Origin: JBOFDK01 sp051650305 | Lineage (GTDB): Bacteria; Bacillota; Clostridia; Lachnospirales; Cellulosilyticaceae | Length of the DNA: 10,008 bases | Direction of reading: 5' to 3' | Assembly: GCA_051650305.1 (NCBI GenBank) | Contig: JBOFIT010000066.1 | Span: 1 to 10,008 of the forward strand | Shown here: positions 1-7,371 of the stretch, one piece after another | Position numbering within the stretch: position 1 is the stretch's first letter | How the letters are laid out: each line of letters begins with the position of its first letter | The notes under the pieces: generated by a model | Databases searched by the model: none | What the model saw: only the letters and a program-made list of their open reading frames with translations | What the model was told of the DNA's origin: nothing | Position numbers and translations under genes: made by a program

Positions 1-59
1 TCCTCTATCATAATCCTCTTTTCTACTCATATATTAATTAGGACTATGGCTTTTTTTAC

Positions 60-66
60 AAGGAGG
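60..66 (+). promoter_or_regulatory. Ribosome binding site fixing the start of the L,D-transpeptidase gene
   Basis: AAGGAGG lies six bases before the ATG at 73. An in-frame ATG at 46 exists, but starting there would place this Shine-Dalgarno sequence inside the coding region and put nine residues ahead of an otherwise textbook signal peptide. The ATG at 73 is therefore the better start. No convincing promoter is visible in the 59 bases upstream. Confidence 0.85.
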
Positions 67-72
67 TATTTT

Positions 73-1302
73 ATGAAACGTCTGTTTCTTATTCTAGTGT
101 TTTCTTTATGTTTATCTGTATCTATCTTTGCCGCACCCACTGCTTCCATTCCTTTTTTAGGAGAACTTTCTCTTTCGTCTAAGACTCTTAGCATCAATCA
201 AGTATCTCTGCCTTTATATCAAGCATTTTCTCAGGATTACATTCCTTTGTTTATGCTTAGTGATATAGGATATAGCGTAGGCTTTAATGCTTCATCACAA
301 ACGGTAGTTGTTTCCAAGCCTACTAAATCCCTTCCTTATAAGTCTCTCGATACTACTCCCTACTGGGATACATTTTCTTTTACCGATGTACCTTTCGAAC
401 TTTACCCTGGTTCTATCTATATAGAAGGTTTTCAGACACATGGCATTATAGCTAATGGGCGTGTACTTGTACCCATAGAAGCTCTTAAAAGCTTAGGAAC
501 GCTACATACCTTTGATACAGATTACCTTTTGACGTATGCACCTGATACATCTGTCGTTGCCCACCAATTCGCTATTACCAATTATGCACCTTCTCCAACA
601 ACAGTTTCTGTCAACGACGTTTTTTGGAATGGTACGTGGATTACACGTACTTCTTATCACACACTTGCTCCTTATGAATCCATTAGGCGAGATTTAAATC
701 AGTCTACTGGTCACTATGTATCTAGCATCATTACTCCCACTGATAATCCTTCCAAAACTTCTGCTCCTGATTTTAGAGGTCAATTAAATACTTCTTTATT
801 TACACTTTCTGACCGAGCAGCTGCTATAGGGGACTTATCTCAATACGGTGACCCTTTATCCCTCTCGGCTATCATTGATGCAGAAAATCGTATACGCAAG
901 ATGAACTTCACGAGTGATACCCCTTATCTTATCTGGACAGATATGCCTACTCAACGTACTTATATCTTTGAAAATAAAGACGGTGAATGGCATCTTCTTA
1001 AACACTTTTTATGTTCTACTGGTAAAGCTTCTTCGCCTACACCTCGTGGTGAATACAAACTGACAAAGAAAGTCCCCTATTTTGGTACCGAAAAAGGGTA
1101 TCGTTGCAAAAATGCTTTTGGATTCATCGGTACCACGTATCTTTATCACTCTGTCATGTTTGATGTCACTGGCTCTTATATGCTCCAAGGAAAAGGGAGT
1201 CTTGGCAAGCCTGCTTCTGCTGGATGTATTCGTCTATCCCCTGAAAATAGCCTCTGGCTTTACGAACATATGCTCAGCGGTACAAAAGTTTATATCCAAT
1301 AA
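73..1302 (+). CDS. Exported L,D-transpeptidase (YkuD domain) with N-terminal copper-amine-oxidase-N-like repeats
   Basis: A 409-residue exported protein. Residues 1-20 form a signal peptide (MKRLFLILVF, then a hydrophobic stretch ending SIFA before AP). Residues about 32-85 and 104-155 resemble the copper amine oxidase N-terminal stalk domain, common in clostridial surface proteins and not itself an oxidase. Residues about 285-409 form a YkuD domain with His359 in YLYHSVMFD and Cys385 in SAGCIRL as the probable catalytic pair. Known YkuD enzymes form 3-3 peptidoglycan cross-links, or attach proteins to the wall, through a Cys acyl-enzyme, so I infer a role in wall remodelling outside the membrane. 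The usual SHGC motif is SAGC here, a variant that still keeps Ser, Gly, Cys and Arg. The gene converges on the acetyltransferase-like gene. The substrate and the role of the region between the stalk repeats and the YkuD domain (about 160-280) are unknown. Confidence 0.88.
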   Translation: MKRLFLILVFSLCLSVSIFAAPTASIPFLGELSLSSKTLSINQVSLPLYQAFSQDYIPLFMLSDIGYSVGFNASSQTVVVSKPTKSLPYKSLDTTPYWDTFSFTDVPFELYPGSIYIEGFQTHGIIANGRVLVPIEALKSLGTLHTFDTDYLLTYAPDTSVVAHQFAITNYAPSPTTVSVNDVFWNGTWITRTSYHTLAPYESIRRDLNQSTGHYVSSIITPTDNPSKTSAPDFRGQLNTSLFTLSDRAAAIGDLSQYGDPLSLSAIIDAENRIRKMNFTSDTPYLIWTDMPTQRTYIFENKDGEWHLLKHFLCSTGKASSPTPRGEYKLTKKVPYFGTEKGYRCKNAFGFIGTTYLYHSVMFDVTGSYMLQGKGSLGKPASAGCIRLSPENSLWLYEHMLSGTKVYIQ

Positions 1303-1345
1303 AAAAGAGAGGTCATCCCTATCCAAAACGGGATAACCTCTCTTT
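1301..1345. terminator. Hairpin terminator between convergent genes
   Basis: AAAGAGAGGT (1304-1313) pairs with ACCTCTCTTT (1336-1345). After one C/A mismatch, ATCCC (1315-1319) pairs with GGGAT (1330-1334), leaving a ten-base loop. On the minus strand the stem is followed by TTTTTT (the As at 1301-1306), so it should end the acetyltransferase transcript well. On the plus strand only TTT follows, so it should be weaker for the transpeptidase gene. Confidence 0.85.
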
Positions 1346-1351
1346 AACATT

Positions 1352-2113
1352 CTATAATGTTTCTACGAAATAAAGTGGGTTTGCTTGCATTTTATCATAT
1401 GCAGCTTTCCACATAGCTTTTGCATCTATTAAATAGCAGTCTGCATTTAATATCTTGCCTTTTTTGATTGTCTTGCCTTCTTCTAGTAACTCTGCTAAAC
1501 GGCCATAGCATTGCTTTACATTTTTAAAGTCATGTCTCTTACAATCTACATAGTTTTTCTCTCTTTTTTCATTATACACACGATATTTATGTGTATCTTC
1601 AAACAAGTATTCTGGCTCTACTAATTCTTCTACTCCATGCATTGATGTGTTCGCTTCTAACCCACATCCTATAAGCAAAATTTGTCCCCCGATTTCGCTT
1701 AGTAGTTTATATGGTGAATGTGGTCCACATGGTGTCTGATCTAAATGATGTGTTCCTAGCATTTCTTTTGCATAATTTCCTATGCCGCACACTGAATGTG
1801 TCGGATGAATACTTCTCGTAACACCCTCCATCGTTCTGAAATACTCTGTCAAAGCACCTACTTCTGAAGCTGTATCTTTTGCGCTAAAAGTATCATTTAC
1901 AACTCCATCTACTGCACTATATGTAAGTGTTGGCATCAACAATGTTCCCTTGTCCCCTAATGCAAGTTGCATGCCTTTCACTACTGATTCTGCTCCTCCA
2001 ACTACATCTCCCATTGCTTTTAACGATGTGTGTACCAGTAGTACACCTGAGTTTTTAACACCTAGTTCTTCCATTTGCTCAGCAATTTTCTTAATGTACT
2101 GATTGTTATTCAT
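1352..2113 (-). CDS. AAC(3)-family (aminoglycoside 3-N-acetyltransferase-like) acyl-CoA-dependent acetyltransferase
   Basis: A 253-residue soluble protein with no signal peptide, close to the family's usual 250-290 residues. Family signatures run in order: LLVHTSLKAMGDVVGG (residues 25-40), where CoA-binding is expected; GTLLMPTLTYS (56-66); SIHPTHSVCGIG (101-112); HLDQTPCGPHSPYKL (123-137); and ILLIGCGLEANTSMHGVEE (145-163). His159 and Glu162 in the last block are candidate catalytic or structural residues by family position. Known members acetylate the 3-amino group of 2-deoxystreptamine aminoglycosides using acetyl-CoA, but many genomic homologues act on other amines or have no known substrate. 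This chromosomal-looking, host-composition gene need not confer resistance. It begins with ATG preceded by GAGGAGG at good spacing and appears monocistronic, ending at the shared hairpin. Confidence 0.85.
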   Translation of the reverse strand: MNNNQYIKKIAEQMEELGVKNSGVLLVHTSLKAMGDVVGGAESVVKGMQLALGDKGTLLMPTLTYSAVDGVVNDTFSAKDTASEVGALTEYFRTMEGVTRSIHPTHSVCGIGNYAKEMLGTHHLDQTPCGPHSPYKLLSEIGGQILLIGCGLEANTSMHGVEELVEPEYLFEDTHKYRVYNEKREKNYVDCKRHDFKNVKQCYGRLAELLEEGKTIKKGKILNADCYLIDAKAMWKAAYDKMQANPLYFVETL

Positions 2114-2163
2114 TTAAATAGCCTCCTCACAAGTCAAGTCTAGTCAACGCTTGATTTACATTC

Positions 2164-2172
2164 ATTTTACCA
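2164..2172 (-). promoter_or_regulatory. Possible extended -10 promoter of the acetyltransferase-like gene
   Basis: On the minus strand the sequence reads TGG-TAAAAT, an extended -10 form, about 50 bases before the start codon. The -35 position (TACTAA) is poor, so this is tentative. No better TTGACA/TATAAT pair is visible between the two flanking genes. Confidence 0.3.
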
Positions 2173-2253
2173 TATTCTTTACCTCATTAGTATGTATTTT
2201 ATGTATATTGAAAAATATTTTTTTACTCCGAATACATTTTTAGTGTTTTTTGC

Positions 2254-2303
2254 ACAAAAATAAGATAGGAATTTGACATAATCGTCAATTCCCTACCTTA
2301 TTT
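2254..2303 (-). terminator. Terminator of the PadR-DUF1700-DUF4097 operon
   Basis: A long, nearly perfect hairpin starts right after the DUF4097 stop codon. On the minus strand AAATAAGGTAGG and AATTGAC pair with GTCAAATT and CCTATCTTATTT across a short loop at about 2277-2283, and a TTTTTG tract follows. Two or three bulged or mismatched bases interrupt the stem. Confidence 0.85.
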
Positions 2304-2304
2304 A

Positions 2305-3285
2305 CTAGTCTATGGTATCTATTTCAGCTTTTCCAGATGTCGTACGTATCGTAAATTGATTCTTTCCATTTCCATATACGAAAGATTCACCTGATTTAAC
2401 ATCGCGGTCAATAATGTCACCTTTAAGCTTTCCACTTACTGAATGTAAGGTAACCTCAAAATGGCTATCCTTTGGTACTTCTAACTCTACATCCCCTGAT
2501 ATCGTAACGACATCTAATTTTTCTATAGCAGAATTTGAAACGACACCTACATCACCACTAGTTGAGTTTACATTAATCAAACCATAAGCACCTTTTAACA
2601 TTGCTTCTCCGCTTACAGTCCCTACCTTAATATTTTCGATATCACCTTCAACCTCTACATCACCGCTAGTTGTTCCTATATTTAAAGTTTTTACTGTTGC
2701 TTCGCTTACACCAATGTTACCACTGGTCGTTTTAAGCTCCATATCAGTAGCAGCTACATCATGAAGTGCTACCTCACCTGATGTCGATATAACTTTCATC
2801 TCTATAGTCTTTACATTATAAAGATCTATATCACCAGATACACTCTTCACTCTCAAAGTATTCTCATACATTTTTGGTAAAGCGATATGAATCGTCTCCT
2901 GTGCATTCCATCTAGGCACATGGATGATTCCCTTATTTGGCTTTTTAATGCTGAGTTTACCTTTAGAAACATCTATCTTTATACGCTCATCTTTTTGTAG
3001 TTCATAATTAGTGCTCTGTGTTACTACTATCTCTGTCCCATCTACTACTTCTACTATTACTTCTTCGCTTATTGCTTCAATATCAATTACTTCAATGCCT
3101 GCTAAAGTTTGAGTATAAACTTCACTTCGTTTATTGGATTGTTGGCCACTTACAAAAGTTGTGGTCTCTTGAAATAATCTATGGCCTATATCGCCTACTA
3201 ATGCCATTACAAAAACACCTGTCAAAAAGAGTACTACTCCTACCCATAAACAAATCTGTATAACGATAAACTTCTTCCTATCCAT
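2305..3285 (-). CDS. Membrane-anchored DUF4097 (toastrack-type) beta-repeat protein
   Basis: A 326-residue protein with a single N-terminal transmembrane segment (residues about 7-30) and a large extracytoplasmic part. The C-terminal half is a ladder of short beta repeats, each carrying a [ST]xSG[DENK] turn: SG pairs fall at 150, 169, 188, 207, 226, 243, 263, 284 and 318, mostly 19 residues apart. This is the signature of DUF4097, also called the toastrack domain, found in LiaF-like and PadR-linked envelope-stress loci. It probably acts as a surface sensor or scaffold at the membrane, but no ligand can be read from the sequence. It is the last gene of the operon: its ATG is five bases from the DUF1700 stop, and its AAGGAG ribosome site lies inside the end of that gene, which suggests coupled translation. 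Confidence 0.85.
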   Translation of the reverse strand: MDRKKFIVIQICLWVGVVLFLTGVFVMALVGDIGHRLFQETTTFVSGQQSNKRSEVYTQTLAGIEVIDIEAISEEVIVEVVDGTEIVVTQSTNYELQKDERIKIDVSKGKLSIKKPNKGIIHVPRWNAQETIHIALPKMYENTLRVKSVSGDIDLYNVKTIEMKVISTSGEVALHDVAATDMELKTTSGNIGVSEATVKTLNIGTTSGDVEVEGDIENIKVGTVSGEAMLKGAYGLINVNSTSGDVGVVSNSAIEKLDVVTISGDVELEVPKDSHFEVTLHSVSGKLKGDIIDRDVKSGESFVYGNGKNQFTIRTTSGKAEIDTID

Positions 3286-3290
3286 AACGC

Positions 3291-3959
3291 TTACTCCTTC
3301 AACTTAAAGATCAAGTTAATAATGCATTGAACAGCTGCTGCTATAATGAAGATAATCCATGAGTAATCCCATGCACGCACTACAAAGTTAATGATTAAGT
3401 AAACTGCTACCGTTCCTACCCATAATACGGTTGATACTGCATCTTTAATCGTATCATTTCTCTTCTGTGCTGGAGACATCGCTTCTTTCCTTACTTTTGC
3501 TTGATAGTCATCTTTAAGCACTTCTGGTTTCGTAGCATTATCATATATAAGCATCCCCGTAGCACCTGCTACTATGATAATAACAATGACAACGCCTATT
3601 ACTGGTGCCATAGGATTATAATCACCGAGTACCCCCATACCTACCATGATGGCTCCACATAGTATATACATAGCTACTGCTATACTTGTAATAAGTGCAC
3701 TCTTCTTACGACGCGCTTCTAAGTCTTTCGTCGTAATCATTACCGCACTTTCATCAATGCCACTTACGAGTTCTCTAATATCCCCAACACTTGCTGTAAC
3801 GATCATATACGCTTCATCTTTAGATTTACCTTCTACAAGCAAATCTTCGTATTTATCGCATAGATTTGTAAGCATTTCTTCTTTTAATTCCTCTACGTAG
3901 GTAGTGTGTGGTGTATGTGCAAATAATTGGTCGATAAATTCTTTAATTCTCTTATTCAT
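3291..3959 (-). CDS. DUF1700 (HAAS-type) integral membrane protein, PadR partner
   Basis: A 222-residue protein. Residues 1-70 are a soluble helical domain (MNKRIKEFIDQLF, then KEEML...YEDLLVEGKSKDEAY...VGD), the hallmark of DUF1700/HAAS, which typically accompanies PadR regulators. Four transmembrane segments follow at about 87-111, 117-139, 172-195 and 198-218, with a charged cytoplasmic-looking loop at 143-170. Known PadR/HAAS pairs are thought to carry envelope signals to the regulator; the mechanism here is inferred. I chose the ATG at 3959, preceded by AGGGGAG, over an in-frame GTG at 3983 that overlaps the PadR stop codon as GTGA and would run through that ribosome site. It is the middle gene of the operon, 20 bases after padR. 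Confidence 0.87.
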   Translation of the reverse strand: MNKRIKEFIDQLFAHTPHTTYVEELKEEMLTNLCDKYEDLLVEGKSKDEAYMIVTASVGDIRELVSGIDESAVMITTKDLEARRKKSALITSIAVAMYILCGAIMVGMGVLGDYNPMAPVIGVVIVIIIVAGATGMLIYDNATKPEVLKDDYQAKVRKEAMSPAQKRNDTIKDAVSTVLWVGTVAVYLIINFVVRAWDYSWIIFIIAAAVQCIINLIFKLKE

Positions 3960-3979
3960 AGTATTCTCCCCTATCCTTA

Positions 3980-4315
3980 TCACTTATGATTTACTTCTAT
4001 AACACAATCAATCAAACCTTTGGCTACTTGCCAATCCTCTACATTTTGCTCATACAAAGCGCGCCCAATCTTCGTAATCTGATAGTATCTTCTTCTCGCT
4101 CCAGTGTTTTCATCTCCCCAATACGATGTGATGAACCCTCCTGCTTCTAAACGTCGAAATGCTGAATACAAAGTAGCTTCTTTTAATTCATATGCATTCT
4201 CTGTCTTTTCTTGTATAGATTTATTAATCTCATAGCCATAGCTATCTTTTATCATAAGGTGTGCTAGTATAATAGTTTCTGTATGACCTCTTATAAGATC
4301 CGATGCAATAGACAT
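3980..4315 (-). CDS. PadR-family transcriptional regulator
   Basis: A 111-residue winged-helix regulator of the short PadR subfamily (PF03551). Diagnostic segments are SYGYEINKSI (residues 25-34), ATLYSAFRRLEAGGFI (47-62), holding the recognition helix and start of the wing, and GARRRYYQIT (72-81) in the wing, followed by a C-terminal dimerisation helix (about 83-106). PadR proteins are usually repressors that release DNA when they sense a ligand or a partner protein. It is the first gene of the operon with DUF1700 and DUF4097, so it probably controls its own operon through the dyad over the promoter -35 at 4366-4386. AAAGGAGGA precedes its ATG. The inducer is unknown; lipid-targeting antimicrobials are a plausible guess from related loci. 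Confidence 0.93.
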   Translation of the reverse strand: MSIASDLIRGHTETIILAHLMIKDSYGYEINKSIQEKTENAYELKEATLYSAFRRLEAGGFITSYWGDENTGARRRYYQITKIGRALYEQNVEDWQVAKGLIDCVIEVNHK

Positions 4316-4351
4316 ACACTCCTCCTTTGTTCGAATTGTTTGTATATTCTT

Positions 4352-4381
4352 ATATTACTCTCACCATACCTCGCCTGTCAA
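4352..4381 (-). promoter_or_regulatory. Promoter of the PadR operon
   Basis: On the minus strand TTGACA (complement of 4376-4381) and TAATAT (complement of 4352-4357) are separated by 18 bases, a good sigma-A-type promoter. It lies about 40 bases upstream of the padR ATG and downstream of the GH85 terminator, so the operon has its own start. Confidence 0.7.
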
Positions 4382-4386
4382 GGTAT
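4366..4386. promoter_or_regulatory. Putative PadR operator over the -35 box
   Basis: ATACCT-N9-AGGTAT is a perfect inverted repeat with six-base arms (4366-4371 and 4381-4386). The complete -35 hexamer of the padR promoter falls within it. PadR dimers bind dyads of this general size and often repress their own gene by blocking the promoter. Assigning this dyad to this PadR protein is inference from its location. Confidence 0.6.
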
Positions 4387-4430
4387 ATATTTTAAAAAAG
4401 TATATTTATTTTAAATATATGTTTTAATTC

Positions 4431-4472
4431 AAAAAAATCACCCTGAAATCATAGACTTATTTCAGGGTGATT
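4431..4472 (-). terminator. Terminator of the first GH85 gene
   Basis: AATCACCCTGAAAT (4436-4449) pairs perfectly with ATTTCAGGGTGATT (4459-4472) around a nine-base loop. On the minus strand a seven-T tract (complement of 4431-4437) partly overlaps and follows the stem. It sits 13 bases past the GH85 stop and before the padR promoter, which separates the two transcription units. Confidence 0.92.
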
Positions 4473-4485
4473 AGCTTTATTTTAT

Positions 4486-7272
4486 TTACTTTGCTTTGTA
4501 TTCGAATGTCACTGCATTACCTTTATTGCCATTGTAATCCTCTAAGACAACTGTAATCGTTGCGTCTTCTGTTGGTGCTGCAATTTCAATAAGTGGATGG
4601 TAACCACGAATGAAGTAATCCACTGGCTCTTTATTTACAAGTTTTACTGGTTGAAGTGTCTTACCATTTACTTGAATGTGCATACGGTACCAATCGTAGT
4701 ATTCTGGTGTTGTAAAGTTGATAAATGTACCTTTACTTGTAGTTGTTGTATAGATATCACCTTTGTAATCTTCACAGAATGTATCGATCGTCTCACCTGC
4801 TATTGTAACAGTTGAAAGTTTCTCACCTTTTTTATCAATTGGTGAAATACGTACATGATACTCTCTTCCATCTTCTACTTCAAATGCTAGAGTAGCTTCT
4901 GTTGCATTAGCCTCTAATGTTTCAGTATATACAGGTGCATTAACACCTTTTATTGTTAATACCACTTCGATTGCTTCATGCTTTACTTCAGGTGCTTCAA
5001 ATGTTACCTTCACACCATCTGCTGCATTTTCTAATGCTACATTTTTCACTTGTGTTTTTGGCTGTAGTTTAATAATTGCTGGCTTGCTTTCACTACCATC
5101 TTTACCTACTGCTGTTAAGTGAAGTTCTACCACATCTTGCCCTAAAGTTCTAAGATGGTATGCACCATCATAGCTTCCACCTAAGAATTCTACATTACCT
5201 TTTTTGTCTTTTGCGTAAAGGTTGTATTGTTGCACTTTGTTGTAGCTTTCCATATCCCATGCTACATGTACTTCGTTTGTATTGAAGTACTCTGTGATTT
5301 CAAAGTTCTGTGGTGCTTTTGGTGTATGATTCTTGTTATCTGTGATCTTAATTTGACCAATATTTAATTGGAAGTTCTCTACTGCTTCTTCAGGTGCTAC
5401 CACTTGAATACCTATAGATGCAATTTCACGTCCTTTAAATGCTGCAAGAGAAATAGTAGCTGTCTCCCATCCTTGAGTCTGTGCATTTGCCCCTTCTACT
5501 TCTACATACTCCACTACCTCTGGAGCATCTTTGAAGATAAGGCCTACATTTACTGTACTTTCATCAGAAGCTTGTGGCTTGTTGTATGTAACTGAAAGTT
5601 TAGAAGATGGCTCTACCGATAAGTCTGTCTTGTAAAGATGTACAAAGTTGTCTGCATCTAATTGACCACTTATAGCAAGAGAAGAACCACCATTGTAAGC
5701 ACCTACTTGTGTGTACTTATATTCTGGATTTTTTGCCACAGTATTGCCATAGTCATAATCAATACTTAACTTTGTACCCTCTGTATCAATACGCCATTGC
5801 CATGTTGGAAGGATATCTTGAAGATTAATGTTTGCCCACTCTTTTGTAGTGGCAATCTTCCCTTCTTTGTAGTAATCTACACCATGTCCTGTATTAAAGT
5901 TCGTTACAAATGTTGTACCATTGATAACCGAACGCTCTGCAATGTACTTAGATACACCTGTCCATTCACTTGCATCTTCTACCCCTACATCTGGTCTAGC
6001 AAAACCTTTCTGCTCTTCCACATCATATACGTCTTGCTTAACACCTGTATAGAACATACGCTCACGTTCTTCAATCATCCATTGATAATTATCATCACCA
6101 CGGCGGTATTGATTCTGATCACCTAAATCTCTATCTAATCTAAAGCCTGTAAAGCTTGGTGTGAAAAGTGCAATACTTGTAAGTGCATTACCATCTTCCC
6201 CTACAATGACATCCATATTTCTAGTAGAGTTATGGCTACCATCAAAACGTCCCATTGCACATTCTACACCCATAAATACATCATATGGATTGATGCCATG
6301 GTTTTTAGCTGTCTCTACTGATTTTTTAATATAGCTTTGATCTGTACTATCACCATTATTCCATCCATCTGGTGAGTTCCAGTTGTAGTTGATAAAGATT
6401 GAGTCATTTACCTTACCTTTTTCTTTATCTTGTACGAATGATGCATGTGAATCAATGAATGCTGGCTCGTATTTTAACTTACCAATCTCATCATCTACAC
6501 AGTCATACCATTGTGTGTACACGCCTAAATCTCTAAGTGCTTTTGTAAAGTCTTTATACGGTTCGATATGCTCTGGTTCTACACTTGTTTCTTGATTAAT
6601 GAAGTAACCATCAAAACCATAGTATTCTTGGATTTCTGCTAGTTTTTCAGCAACGATAAAAGTACCGTTTGCATCTTGCTCTAAAAGCTGAGCATAAGAT
6701 TGACCATTACGCGGAATGAAGATACATGCTAAAGATAAGGCACCATTTTTATGTGCTGCATTTGTATACGCTGGGTCTGGTAAGTTAATCACACCAAACT
6801 CAAATTGTTTTGCTCCGGTATCTGTATAAACATCAAACGGTGTTCCGTCTACTGCCATTCCATGCCATGATGCATAAATGTCTGTGTATTGCCAGAACTT
6901 ATAAAGTGATTGGCTAAACTCTTGTGAATAAGGTACTGCATCGATATTTGACGCACGGTAGTCATTATTTACGTTTGTGAGTTTCACATCTGTTGAAAGC
7001 TTTGGATTAACTTGTGTCGCTGTAAAAGCCTCGTTTCTTTCTTGGAGTGGTACATGTGCTCTTAAAAGATTAGAGAACTGATCTGCTTCTGGTGACCATT
7101 CTTTAATAGAATTAATATCATATCCATGGATAAGTGGCTGGTTTGTCCCCATTACCTTTGCCTCTCCAGCAAGTGCCCACTGATGTGCCATAACTGGTGT
7201 TACACAAGTAGATAGCGATAACGCTCCAATAAGTAAAAGATTTGTAAGTTTACGTGTAAGCTTCTTATTCAT
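4486..7272 (-). CDS. Secreted GH85 endo-beta-N-acetylglucosaminidase (ENGase)
   Basis: A 928-residue exported protein. GH85 enzymes cut the GlcNAc-GlcNAc bond in the core of N-linked glycans and release the glycan from the glycoprotein. A signal peptide covers residues 1-29 (MNKKLTRKLT, a hydrophobic stretch, then VMA before HQW). The catalytic barrel spans about 85-465. It contains FWQYTDIYASWHG, ACIFIPRNGQS and the motif YYGFDGYFINQET, where Asn226 and Glu228 match the GH85 substrate-assisted Asn/Glu pair. About 520-640 is a beta-sandwich carbohydrate-binding-like module, about 650-720 a fibronectin-III-like module, and further beta-rich modules run to the end. There is no LPXTG or other wall anchor, so it is probably released or held by its binding modules. 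The ATG at 7272 has AGGGGGA just upstream; an earlier in-frame ATG at 7314 lacks one and would bury the signal peptide. It is monocistronic, with its own promoter and terminator. Confidence 0.93.
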   Translation of the reverse strand: MNKKLTRKLTNLLLIGALSLSTCVTPVMAHQWALAGEAKVMGTNQPLIHGYDINSIKEWSPEADQFSNLLRAHVPLQERNEAFTATQVNPKLSTDVKLTNVNNDYRASNIDAVPYSQEFSQSLYKFWQYTDIYASWHGMAVDGTPFDVYTDTGAKQFEFGVINLPDPAYTNAAHKNGALSLACIFIPRNGQSYAQLLEQDANGTFIVAEKLAEIQEYYGFDGYFINQETSVEPEHIEPYKDFTKALRDLGVYTQWYDCVDDEIGKLKYEPAFIDSHASFVQDKEKGKVNDSIFINYNWNSPDGWNNGDSTDQSYIKKSVETAKNHGINPYDVFMGVECAMGRFDGSHNSTRNMDVIVGEDGNALTSIALFTPSFTGFRLDRDLGDQNQYRRGDDNYQWMIEERERMFYTGVKQDVYDVEEQKGFARPDVGVEDASEWTGVSKYIAERSVINGTTFVTNFNTGHGVDYYKEGKIATTKEWANINLQDILPTWQWRIDTEGTKLSIDYDYGNTVAKNPEYKYTQVGAYNGGSSLAISGQLDADNFVHLYKTDLSVEPSSKLSVTYNKPQASDESTVNVGLIFKDAPEVVEYVEVEGANAQTQGWETATISLAAFKGREIASIGIQVVAPEEAVENFQLNIGQIKITDNKNHTPKAPQNFEITEYFNTNEVHVAWDMESYNKVQQYNLYAKDKKGNVEFLGGSYDGAYHLRTLGQDVVELHLTAVGKDGSESKPAIIKLQPKTQVKNVALENAADGVKVTFEAPEVKHEAIEVVLTIKGVNAPVYTETLEANATEATLAFEVEDGREYHVRISPIDKKGEKLSTVTIAGETIDTFCEDYKGDIYTTTTSKGTFINFTTPEYYDWYRMHIQVNGKTLQPVKLVNKEPVDYFIRGYHPLIEIAAPTEDATITVVLEDYNGNKGNAVTFEYKAK

Positions 7273-7343
7273 TTGAATCCCCCTAGTTATTTTGATGTAT
7301 TTTATAGTTAACAAAGACGCTTCTTTTGGTTTTTATGTTTATG

Positions 7344-7371
7344 ATTATAAGGTTATTCTTGTAAGTGTCAA
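7344..7371 (-). promoter_or_regulatory. Promoter of the first GH85 gene
   Basis: On the minus strand a consensus TTGACA (complement of 7366-7371) is followed after 16 bases by a consensus TATAAT (complement of 7344-7349). Transcription should start near 7337, giving a leader of about 65 bases before the ATG at 7272. Both hexamers are perfect, so basal expression may be high unless repressed. Confidence 0.85.

Noticed and set aside
46..72. Upstream in-frame ATG as the start of the L,D-transpeptidase
   Set aside because: It would place the AAGGAGG ribosome site inside the coding region and add residues before a complete signal peptide. The ATG at 73 explains both.
3018..3263. Leucine-rich open frame on the plus strand opposite DUF4097
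   Set aside because: It is an antisense shadow: the leucine runs come from reading the real gene's codons in reverse, and there is no ribosome site. Other plus-strand frames inside the minus-strand genes are the same.
3960..3983. GTG start for the DUF1700 gene overlapping the padR stop as GTGA
   Set aside because: The overlap looks like translational coupling, but the ATG at 3959 has a good AGGGGAG just before it and gives the usual N-terminus of the family.
7200..7272. Lipoprotein signal (LSTC) in the GH85 signal peptide
   Set aside because: The residue before Cys is Thr, not Gly, Ala or Ser, and a good ordinary cleavage site (VMA before HQ) follows.
7273..7314. Earlier ATG for the GH85 gene at 7314
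   Set aside because: It has no ribosome site and would precede the signal peptide with 14 unrelated residues. AGGGGGA sits before the ATG at 7272.
7312..7329. Catabolite-repression (cre) site downstream of the GH85 promoter
   Set aside because: AAGAAGCGTCTTTG keeps only the central CG and a few flanking bases of the cre consensus, with too many mismatches to call.
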